Shown here: piece by piece, positions 7,895-14,242 of the stretch
Layout of the letters: each line of letters opens with the position of its first letter
Numbering within the stretch: position 1 is the first letter of the stretch
DNA from: Fictibacillus arsenicus
GTDB lineage: Bacteria > Bacillota > Bacilli > Bacillales > Fictibacillaceae
Reading direction: 5' to 3'
Length of the DNA: 64,000 nucleotides
NCBI RefSeq assembly: GCF_001999465.1
Contig: NZ_MQMF01000001.1
Span: 930,001 to 994,000, forward strand
The notes under the pieces: generated by a model
Databases searched by the model: none
What the model saw: the letters and a program-made list of their open reading frames with translations, nothing else
Told to the model about the DNA's origin: nothing
Position numbers and translations under genes: made by a program

Positions 7895-8477
7895 AATTTA
7901 CAGCTCCTTCTTTGGAATGTTTATTATAGTTTTCGTATTTCGCAATCTCTTGTTCATACAGATCTAGTCCATGTGCATCATATGCCACTAAGACGGGAAA
8001 GTCTTCTACCTCTAACTTTCTGATCGCCTCAGGTCCAAGATCTTCATATGCTACTATTTCTTCAGACTTTACTTTTCGGCTTAAAATTGTAGATAATCCA
8101 CCGATGGCTGCAAAAGAAATTGCATTGTACTCTTTGCAAGCATCTTTCACCATCTGCCTTCTTGGTCCTTTACCAATCGTTCCTTTTACACCATATTTAT
8201 ACATAGCAGGCGCATATGGATCCATTCTAAATGCAGTTGTTGGAGCTACAGGACCGATAACCTGACCAGGCTTAGGAGGGCATGGACCTGCATAGAAAAT
8301 AATCTCGCCTTTTAAGTCCACAGGTAATGATTCGTTTTTATCAAGAAGCTCTATCATTCGTTTATGTGCAGCATCTCTTGCCATATAAATCCTGCCTGTC
8401 AGAAGTACACTATCACCCACTTTCAGGTTTTGAATGTCCTCATCAGATAACGGAGTCTTTAATCGATATTCAGCCAT
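7881..8477 (-). CDS. Class I fumarase / L-tartrate dehydratase beta subunit
   Basis: This 198-residue protein is the separate C-terminal (beta) domain of Fe-S hydratases. It has the family stretches G-D-S-V-L-L-T-G, Y-A-G-P-C-P-P-K-P-G, G-P-T-T-A-F-R-M-D (as G-P-V-A-P-T-T here), I-G-K-G-P-R-R and A-A-I-G-G. It pairs with the alpha subunit encoded 14 bp upstream. Fumarase and tartrate dehydratase cannot be told apart by eye. The tartrate-dehydrogenase-like neighbour and dedicated GntR regulator favour a catabolic tartrate or related hydroxyacid role over a TCA-cycle enzyme. Confidence 0.85.
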   Translation of the reverse strand: MAEYRLKTPLSDEDIQNLKVGDSVLLTGRIYMARDAAHKRMIELLDKNESLPVDLKGEIIFYAGPCPPKPGQVIGPVAPTTAFRMDPYAPAMYKYGVKGTIGKGPRRQMVKDACKEYNAISFAAIGGLSTILSRKVKSEEIVAYEDLGPEAIRKLEVEDFPVLVAYDAHGLDLYEQEIAKYENYNKHSKEGAVNYENV

Positions 8478-8491
8478 TTTTCATTTCCTCC

Positions 8492-9334
8492 TCAAATCAC
8501 TGCCGTTTTTTTACGAGCAGCATGACATTGGATATTTACAGCAACCGGTAGTGCTGTAATATGGCATGCGAATGTTTCGATAGGAACCCACATCGCTGTG
8601 TTCGTTCCTCCAAGCCCCTGTGGACCAATCCCTGTATGATTTATTTCTTCTAAAAGCTCTTTTTCCAATTCAGCGATATGCGGGTCTGGATGATGCACAC
8701 CAATTTCTCTTAAAACAGCATGTTTCGCTAGTGATGTTACTTTATCAAAACTACCACCAATTCCGACACCAACTACAATTGGCGGGCACGCCTTCCCTCC
8801 TGCTTCCTTGATCGTTTGCAAGACGAAGTTTTTAACTCCCTCAGCACCTTCTCCCGGCAGCAAAAACTTCATGGCACTCATATTTTCACTTCCTCCACCT
8901 TTAGGCAGCACAGTGATTTTCACAGAATCGCCAGGAACGATATCCGTATGTACAACGGCTGGTGTGTTATCATTCGTATTAATACGTAAAAGTGGATCAC
9001 CGACAACCGATTTTCGAAGGTAGCCCTCTCGATATCCAGTACGCACTCCTTCCTGAATAGAGTCCATTAGGTCGCCTCCCGTGACATGTACGTCTTGACC
9101 TAATTCCACAAAAACAACTGCCATTCCCGTGTCGTGGCAATAAGGCATATGGTTCGCCTTCGCTTCCTCTGCATTCTCAACTAACTGCTGCAAAATGGAC
9201 CTCCCAATTGGAGATGCCTCTGTTCGTTCTGCTTTTTTAAAACCATTTAAAACATCATCCGGCAAATAATAACACGCTTCCCAGCAAAGTTTTGCTACAG
9301 TTTCCGTCAGTTCTTTAACATGAACGACTCGCAA
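8492..9334 (-). CDS. Class I fumarase / L-tartrate dehydratase alpha subunit
   Basis: The 280-residue subunit binds the catalytic [4Fe-4S] cluster. Likely cysteine ligands are C66 (C-H-D-T-G), C183 (A-C-P-P) and C270 (Q-C-H-A-A-R). Other family landmarks are P-K-G-G-G-S-E-N (144-151) and G-I-G-P-Q-G-L-G-G. The enzyme would be oxygen-sensitive and cytosolic. It starts 2 bp after the gntR stop, so the two are in one transcript from the promoter near 10.19 kb. Confidence 0.88.
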   Translation of the reverse strand: MRVVHVKELTETVAKLCWEACYYLPDDVLNGFKKAERTEASPIGRSILQQLVENAEEAKANHMPYCHDTGMAVVFVELGQDVHVTGGDLMDSIQEGVRTGYREGYLRKSVVGDPLLRINTNDNTPAVVHTDIVPGDSVKITVLPKGGGSENMSAMKFLLPGEGAEGVKNFVLQTIKEAGGKACPPIVVGVGIGGSFDKVTSLAKHAVLREIGVHHPDPHIAELEKELLEEINHTGIGPQGLGGTNTAMWVPIETFACHITALPVAVNIQCHAARKKTAVI

Positions 9335-9336
9335 GA

Positions 9337-10008
9337 TTATCTCTCCCTTTTATGGTTTAATAGGTTTACCAAATTTTCAAGGTCATCATGCGTATGTTCT
9401 TTTAATTTCTGAGATGCTTTTTCAGGATTTCTTTCTTTTATCGCTTGAAAAATATCAAAATGCCCCTTATATATAACGTTTGGCCGATCCTCTCCTTCCA
9501 AGTTTAAAAATCGATAATAGTTTGTAAGTGATTTAAGTTCATTTACAAGCTTTTTCAACCTCATATTGTCACTAAAATCAATAATGAGCTCATGAAATTT
9601 TGCGTTTAAACATGCCATCTCTTCCTTCTCGCCTTTTTTAATTGCAGAAGCAGAATCAGATAACGTTTTCTCGAGCTGTAAAATTTGATCTTCACTAGCT
9701 TTTTGAGCCACTAATGCAACAGCAGTAGATTCAAGAGCTACTCGGCATTCGTAGATTTCATATACATCCTTTAAAGAAGGTTCATAAACATAGATTTGAG
9801 ACTTATCATCCATAATCAACAAACCCTCATTTATCAAGGTTCTAATAGCTTCCCTGACCGGACTGCGGCTGATAGCAAATTCTCTAGCAATCTGCACCTC
9901 ATACAAACGGTCACCCGGTTCATATACCCCGTTGAAGATTCGCTCTTTAATGGTTTGTTGTACTTGTTCATAATAAGGTATCGCTTTTTGCAGCATTCCC
10001 TGATTCAT
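9337..10008 (-). CDS. GntR family transcriptional regulator, FCD domain
   Basis: The 223-residue protein has an N-terminal winged helix (residues ~12-78, with R-L-Y-E-V-Q-I-A-R-E-F-A-I-S-R-S-P-V-R-E-A) and a C-terminal FCD ligand domain. FCD metal-site residues appear in C-L-N-A-K-F-H, G-H-F-D-I and E-H-T-H. It heads the hydratase/dehydrogenase operon, so it is probably autoregulated and induced by the operon's hydroxyacid substrate. The start is the ATG at 10008, with AGGAGA 12 bases upstream; the ATG at 9996 is an alternative. Confidence 0.9.
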   Translation of the reverse strand: MNQGMLQKAIPYYEQVQQTIKERIFNGVYEPGDRLYEVQIAREFAISRSPVREAIRTLINEGLLIMDDKSQIYVYEPSLKDVYEIYECRVALESTAVALVAQKASEDQILQLEKTLSDSASAIKKGEKEEMACLNAKFHELIIDFSDNMRLKKLVNELKSLTNYYRFLNLEGEDRPNVIYKGHFDIFQAIKERNPEKASQKLKEHTHDDLENLVNLLNHKRER

Positions 10009-10152
10009 TTGAAGATCAGTCTCCTATCTGTTGTTAATAAGGAATAAGTGAATCTGTTTTTTTATAAAAATTTTGTTGAGTTGAGATTGAAAGATGCTTT
10101 TTGGTGGAGGGGATTTGTGAAGACCTTTGGGCTTTGAAAATATTTATGTCGT

Positions 10153-10162
10153 CTGTCGACAG
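10153..10162. promoter_or_regulatory. Candidate operator CTGTCGACAG
   Basis: This perfect 10-bp palindrome lies a few bases downstream of the predicted transcription start of the gntR-hydratase operon. The position suits repression by the FCD regulator encoded first in the operon. It differs in sequence from the ATTG-N4-CAAT sites of the neighbouring regulon. Confidence 0.6.
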
Positions 10163-10173
10163 CCCACATGATC

Positions 10174-10202
10174 AATATATACAAAATATTCCGATTTTTC
10201 AA
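10174..10202 (-). promoter_or_regulatory. Sigma-A promoter of the gntR-hydratase-dehydrogenase operon
   Basis: On the minus strand TTGAAA (10197-10202), a 17-bp spacer and TATATT (10174-10179) form a near-consensus promoter. Confidence 0.75.
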
Positions 10203-10221
10203 TACTTTTTTATTAAATTAA

Positions 10222-10273
10222 AAAACTGACTCCTAGCCGCGTCATCAAAGCACGCCACTATTAGTCAGTTTTC
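10222..10273 (-). terminator. Terminator after the PfpI-family gene
   Basis: AAAACTGACT pairs with AGTCAGTTTT around a 30-base GC-rich loop, and a T-run follows on the minus strand. It lies just after the stop at 10285. Confidence 0.65.
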
Positions 10274-10284
10274 GTTTAGTTTAT

Positions 10285-10809
10285 TTATCTCTGATATAAA
10301 ACTTCGATAAATTCTCTCATATAATCCGGCAAATCAGGCGGACGGCGGCTTGAAACGAGGTGACCGTCAACTACTACCGGCTCATCGATCCACTCGGAAC
10401 CTGCATTCTCCATATCATCTTTGATTCCAGGTGTGCTCGTTACTTTTTTACCGTTTAACACTTTTGCAGAGATTAGCACCCAGCCGGCATGACAAATCTG
10501 ACCGATCGGTTTCTTCTCTTGTTCCATGTGCTGAACCATCTCAATAACTTCAGGAAAGCGGCGTAGCTTGTCCGGTGCCCATCCGCCAGGAACTAAAATG
10601 GCGTCATAATCGGCAGCATTCACATCACCAAATGCAAAATCAGCTTCTGCAGGTACACCATATTTTCCGATGTACGTTTCTCCTGCCTTTTCACCAGCAA
10701 GTTCTACAACAGCGCCTTCTTCACGCAACCGAAGAATCGGATACCACAACTCAAGGTCCTCGAAATCATGATGAACGAGGCTGATTACTTTTTTACCTTT
10801 TAAACGCAT
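10285..10809 (-). CDS. DJ-1/PfpI family protein (YfkM/YraA-like general stress protein)
   Basis: The 174-residue cytosolic protein has the PfpI nucleophile elbow Q-I-C-H-A-G-W (C106, H107) and L-V-P-G-G-W at the preceding strand. Family members act as glyoxalase-III/deglycase-type stress proteins, and protease activity has been reported for some. The ATG at 10809 is chosen because GGAGGTG lies about 11 bases upstream; the longer open frame begins inside that ribosome site. It is a single gene with its own terminator. Confidence 0.88.
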   Translation of the reverse strand: MRLKGKKVISLVHHDFEDLELWYPILRLREEGAVVELAGEKAGETYIGKYGVPAEADFAFGDVNAADYDAILVPGGWAPDKLRRFPEVIEMVQHMEQEKKPIGQICHAGWVLISAKVLNGKKVTSTPGIKDDMENAGSEWIDEPVVVDGHLVSSRRPPDLPDYMREFIEVLYQR

Positions 10810-10929
10810 GTTTAACAACACCTCCACTATCTATATTTCCTTTTCAGCGTAACATTAATCTTTATTTGAATGATAGTGTGATGGTAGCATATGTATAACG
10901 GTTGATTTCATTAAGTTGGGGGTTAAGAA

Positions 10930-11016
10930 GTGAACGGAAGAAAAATAGCAGGTATCATTTCATTTGTCGTGGCTTTTGTAGCATCGTTTTTGATTGTTCA
11001 GTGGATATTGTCATAG
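10930..11016 (+). CDS. 28-residue single-span membrane peptide
   Basis: A GTG start with TTGGGGGTT about 7 bases upstream opens a 28-codon frame. It encodes a short basic N-terminus (N-G-R-K) followed by one hydrophobic span of about 22 residues ending W-I-L-S. A strong terminator follows two bases after the stop, which supports a real monocistronic gene. I do not recognise the product. Possibilities are a small regulatory membrane peptide or a type I toxin-like peptide; no antisense RNA partner is evident. Confidence 0.55.
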   Translation: MNGRKIAGIISFVVAFVASFLIVQWILS

Positions 11017-11017
11017 T

Positions 11018-11046
11018 AAAACCCGGAAATTTCTCCCGGGTTTTAT
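11018..11046 (+). terminator. Terminator after the 28-codon gene
   Basis: AAAACCCGG pairs perfectly with CCGGGTTTT around a 9-base loop. Confidence 0.8.
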
Positions 11047-11114
11047 TGTTTCATATGTGATTGTAAGACCCGGTTTAAGAGGACATTTATGAAGTTTAAA
11101 GGTTTCACGTGGGG

Positions 11115-11330
11115 TTAGTTCTGTTGTTTTAGTTGAAAGATATCACGATCATGCTCAGCAATTTTAAAATTATAATACTTAAGATCGCTTTTTCTAACCA
11201 TATTTTCTTCGATGTTTGTCACTCTTACTTTTAAATCTGCTACATCTGCTTTTATTACGTTTACATCATCTCTTAATTCTAGAACACTTTGTTGAACCTG
11301 TAACATTATATCCATCATCTTTTTCTCCAT
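11115..11330 (-). CDS. Small coiled-coil protein, unknown function
   Basis: The 71-residue protein follows a strong GAGGAGGTGAGG ribosome site. Residues 5-45 form a heptad-like coiled coil (L-Q-V-Q-Q-S-V-L-E-L, V-A-D-L-K-V-R-V-T-N-I-E), and the charged C-terminus ends F-Q-L-K-Q-Q-N. No catalytic motif, signal peptide or membrane segment is visible. Such short coiled-coil proteins are common near phage or plasmid genes, but no mobile element is seen here. Confidence 0.65.
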   Translation of the reverse strand: MEKKMMDIMLQVQQSVLELRDDVNVIKADVADLKVRVTNIEENMVRKSDLKYYNFKIAEHDRDIFQLKQQN

Positions 11331-11339
11331 TTCCTCACC

Positions 11340-11723
11340 TCCTCTTAGTTATTATACCAAATTGCATATCAAGTTTCTGCTGTTAAAGTTAAACAAATGT
11401 TTAAAAAAACCACACCATCCCTGAAGTGATTTCCTTCTTATTTCTGCCCATAACTTTGAACTTTCCAGTCATAAGTTCCATTTCTTCATCGTCTAATATC
11501 ACTGGTTTTCCGATACATTTTGTACGGTAGAAATCTCGCAGCAGAACTCGATTTCTTCTGTGTTTGTAAAGGGGGTTGCGATGTTTTTAGCTTCGAATAG
11601 GAAGCCGTAGTTAGCGAGTAATACTGCTTTTCTTCCTTCTATTCCAATGGAAAAACAAGCCTGCTTTCTTCCCTTTCGAGCACTAGTTTGTTACTATTTC
11701 TAATATATTTCTTTTTTCCAATA
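11340..11723. other. Intergenic stretch with possible degraded minus-strand coding sequence
   Basis: No gene can be assigned. On the minus strand two overlapping frames each stay open for roughly 50-60 codons. One runs from about 11690 with G-I-E-G-R-K-A-V-L-L. The other ends at 11401 with K-F-K-V-M-G-R-N-K-K-E-I. Neither has a convincing ribosome site. A decayed small gene is possible. Confidence 0.3.
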
Positions 11724-11756
11724 ATTAATAAAGTTTACTATTATTAAAGTTTCCTA
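11724..11756. repeat. 16-bp-period direct repeat in the MFS promoter region
   Basis: Two 17-base half-sites of the form ATTAWTAAAGTTTMCTA lie in direct repeat with a 16-bp offset and 15 of 17 matches. They sit about 30-60 bp ahead of the efflux gene start and could bind a regulator that responds to the pump's substrate. Confidence 0.45.
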
Positions 11757-11784
11757 GAGTACAGCATAAGGAAGTGTACACATT

Positions 11785-12984
11785 ATGGCGATATGGAAGC
11801 GAAATTTGTGGGTACTGTGGGTCGGCGTTTTCTTTACTTCAGCCAGCTACTCCATGGTCGTTCCTTTTTTACCTCTTTTTCTTCTTCAGATTGGTGTTCA
11901 TGATCACACCGAGATTTGGTCAGGACTTATTTTCAGCTCAGCCTTTTTTGCAGGTGCCATCGCTTCTCCTTATTGGGGGATGATGGCCGATCGATACGGG
12001 AGAAAGCCGATGATCATCCGCGCTGGTGCTTTTCTGTTCATCATCTATACATTAACTGCATTTGTTACGAACGCTTATCAGCTGTTGGCACTGCGTGTAG
12101 CGCAAGGATTATTGACCGGCTACATTCCAGGTGCGATTGCACTGATCGGAACAAACACGCCGAAAAAGAACGTCGGCTACGCACTTGCGATGATTTCATC
12201 AGCCGGTGCATCAGGCGGAATCATGGGCCCGCTTCTTGGTGGTGGACTAGCAGAATTGTTCGGTAACCGCTGGGCGTTTGCGAGCGGAGGTTTCTTATCT
12301 CTCATCTCAACTCTTCTAGTTATCTTCTGGGTAACCGAAGAAAAGTTTACACCGAGCAAAGAAAAAGGATCTGTACTAAAAGATGTTCGGGTCGCAGCAG
12401 CCAACAAACCGTTTATGAACGTGTTGTTTTTATCGATCATCACCGCTCTCTCCATCTTAACGATCGAACCCGTTCTCCCCCTTCATATATTGAAAATCAG
12501 TGGTTCATCCGATAATACGGCACTACTGGCAGGAATCGTCTTTTCCTTGCCTGGTATCGCGAGCATCATTTTTGCTGCTTACTGGGGGCGGATGTCTGAT
12601 AAGATCGGCTTTCAAACCGTATTGATGATCGGCTTATTGGGTGGCGGAATCGGAACCATTGCACAGGCTTGGTTTGATGGTGTTTGGGGCTTTTCTTCTG
12701 TACGTTTTCTATACGGAATTTTCTTTTGCGGCGTTTTCCCAGCCTTAAATGGACTGGTCGTTCAAACCACACCGGACGAATTCAGAGGACGAGCTTTCGG
12801 ACTTCAGCAAACCGCCACTCAGATCGGCGCCATGCTCGGACCGCTAGTTGGGGGAGTGATCGGCGGATTCTTCCCCGTTGAGATAGTATTCGTCGTAACA
12901 GGTATAATGCTATTAATCGCGATGTGGTACGCATATTCATTTAAAGACGAAAACAAGGCGTTAAAAAAAGCCGCTGGCAGTTAA
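11785..12984 (+). CDS. MFS multidrug efflux transporter (MdtG/NorA-like)
   Basis: The 399-residue protein has 12 predicted helices in the DHA1 arrangement. Motif A is present as G-M-M-A-D-R-Y-G-R-K-P between helices 2 and 3 and again as G-R-M-S-D-K-I-G-F-Q in the second half. A motif-C-like stretch G-G-I-M-G-P-L-L-G-G-G lies in helix 5, typical of drug:H+ antiporters. AAGGAAG lies upstream of the ATG. A direct repeat in the promoter region suggests local control. The exported compound cannot be inferred. Confidence 0.88.
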   Translation: MAIWKRNLWVLWVGVFFTSASYSMVVPFLPLFLLQIGVHDHTEIWSGLIFSSAFFAGAIASPYWGMMADRYGRKPMIIRAGAFLFIIYTLTAFVTNAYQLLALRVAQGLLTGYIPGAIALIGTNTPKKNVGYALAMISSAGASGGIMGPLLGGGLAELFGNRWAFASGGFLSLISTLLVIFWVTEEKFTPSKEKGSVLKDVRVAAANKPFMNVLFLSIITALSILTIEPVLPLHILKISGSSDNTALLAGIVFSLPGIASIIFAAYWGRMSDKIGFQTVLMIGLLGGGIGTIAQAWFDGVWGFSSVRFLYGIFFCGVFPALNGLVVQTTPDEFRGRAFGLQQTATQIGAMLGPLVGGVIGGFFPVEIVFVVTGIMLLIAMWYAYSFKDENKALKKAAGS

Positions 12985-13029
12985 CTTGTGGTATAAAGAA
13001 TACAAACCTTTTGTTAGGAGTGAGTTTCT

Positions 13030-13257
13030 ATGGGGAAATGCACGATTGATCATACGTTGGAAGATGTAAAACAAAAGTTGGTTGACCAAGCACCGTTCAT
13101 GCCAGAAAATCTCGTGGGTGAAGTGAAAGGTTCATTAAATAAAGAAGCCGATCAAGGGTTTTTGAACGAAGTCTTTCATCTTTTAAAAAAGTACGATTTG
13201 GCCGATGAAAAAGAAAGAGAAGTACGGAACGAGAAACTAAATCGTTTAGTTAAGTAA
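13030..13257 (+). CDS. Small conserved-looking cytosolic protein, unknown function
   Basis: The 75-residue protein has a clear TTAGGAGTGAG ribosome site. It is charged and helical, with residues 10-50 (E-D-V-K-Q-K-L-V-D-Q-A and L-N-E-V-F-H-L-L-K-K-Y-D-L) likely forming helices. It lies 45 bp after the efflux gene and is followed by a terminator, so it may be co-transcribed with the pump. I do not recognise the family. Confidence 0.65.
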   Translation: MGKCTIDHTLEDVKQKLVDQAPFMPENLVGEVKGSLNKEADQGFLNEVFHLLKKYDLADEKEREVRNEKLNRLVK

Positions 13258-13258
13258 G

Positions 13259-13286
13259 AAAACCCGGCGCAAGTGTCCGGGTTTTT
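13259..13286. terminator. Bidirectional terminator between convergent genes
   Basis: AAAACCCGG pairs with CCGGGTTTT and a T-run follows on the plus strand. It sits between the stops at 13257 and 13297. Confidence 0.8.
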
Positions 13287-13296
13287 CATTTGTTAT

Positions 13297-13935
13297 TTAA
13301 TTTGGTTTTACGGTCTTCAGCATCGCCCACAAGCTCGGTTCAACGCCTTCCATCTCTGCTTTTGACGGAATGTTTAGGGAGAAATAAAATAATTCTCCTT
13401 CTACTTCCTTCACAAAATACATCACTACATCATACTTGTGGCTTATTCCTTTAACAAAAAACTTCGCATCATGAAAATAGGGAAAGTAGATGTCGGTTGC
13501 TGGCAAGTCACTCGCTTTTCCTGTTTGTTCTTCCGCACGCTTCATCGACGATTCTTTTAAACTCTCGATATTTGCTGATTCATCCAACTTTTCAATCGTG
13601 CCATACAACGTAGGTTCGTTCGCGAAAGTAATTTTTCCAGTCTTCTCGTTCTCTTTTTCAAAATTGTAAAGGTCCAGCATGTATAAATGATAGCCGTTAG
13701 CGCTTTGCTGGAGTTCAGCTGGCCGCTGCTCTTTCATCCCCTCAATTTCTACTTCGATATTTTTAGTCGGTGGAAGGTTTGACTCTGGCTGATTTTCCTT
13801 TTCTTTATCGTTTTCTTTTTCTTTGACTTCTGTAGGGGGTTTTTGAGGTTTTACTGTTTCTTTTTCATCACTAGAACATGCAGTAAAAGTGAAAACAAGT
13901 GTAAACAAGATTCCAAACCTAAGGACTCTCTTCAC
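13297..13935 (-). CDS. Lipoprotein of unknown function
   Basis: The protein of about 212 residues has a lipoprotein signal with lipobox F-T-A-C (C20). A Lys/Glu-rich linker (residues ~25-55) precedes a globular domain containing G-Y-H-L-Y-M-L-D-L-Y-N-F-E and P-Y-F-H-D-A-K-F. The GTG at 13935 gives 8-base spacing from GGGG; a TTG at 13938 is possible. It is probably an outer-face anchored protein. I do not recognise the domain. Confidence 0.7.
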   Translation of the reverse strand: MKRVLRFGILFTLVFTFTACSSDEKETVKPQKPPTEVKEKENDKEKENQPESNLPPTKNIEVEIEGMKEQRPAELQQSANGYHLYMLDLYNFEKENEKTGKITFANEPTLYGTIEKLDESANIESLKESSMKRAEEQTGKASDLPATDIYFPYFHDAKFFVKGISHKYDVVMYFVKEVEGELFYFSLNIPSKAEMEGVEPSLWAMLKTVKPN

Positions 13936-14105
13936 CAATTCATCCCCTTTCCCATATTCTATCCTTCTTTTTCTTTACATGAAATCCTCGAAAAAATATA
14001 ACTTTACACTTTATGAAACACCCTACATGTTATGTCTGAAAAGTTTTATCAGTCTATTTTTCTAACGCTAAAGATTAAAAGACAATTATGTGCACGCAAC
14101 TTGGT

Positions 14106-14115
14106 GAATCGTTTC
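14106..14115. promoter_or_regulatory. LacI-type operator upstream of the GH3 promoter
   Basis: GAATCGTTTC differs by one base from the GAAACGTTTC sites at the lacI promoter. It lies 10 bp upstream of the -35 box and 67 bp (centre to centre) from the second operator at 14173. Confidence 0.6.
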
Positions 14116-14124
14116 GATTTTCCG

Positions 14125-14153
14125 TTGACTCTCAAAATGAAAGCGCTTATAAT
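14125..14153 (+). promoter_or_regulatory. GH3 promoter overlapped by a cre site
   Basis: TTGACT (14125-14130), a 17-bp spacer and TATAAT (14148-14153) form a near-consensus promoter. TGAAAGCGCTTATA (14138-14151) matches the CcpA cre consensus with one mismatch and covers the -10 region, implying catabolite repression. Confidence 0.8.
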
Positions 14154-14170
14154 TTTTATTAACAGAATTG

Positions 14171-14184
14171 TCGAAACGTTTCGA
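14171..14184. promoter_or_regulatory. LacI-type operator downstream of the GH3 promoter
   Basis: TCGAAACGTTTCGA is a perfect 14-bp palindrome containing the GAAACGTTTC core. It lies just after the predicted transcription start. Confidence 0.75.
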
Positions 14185-14242
14185 TTCGCCATCATGTACA
14201 TACATAATAAAACTACTATCAAATATCTGGAGGTACTTATTT

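Noticed and set aside
14168-14242. Longer N-terminus for the GH3 enzyme
   Set aside because: It would overlap the LacI operator and the predicted transcript start; the ATG at 14243 has a perfect ribosome site and matches the usual GH3 beginning.
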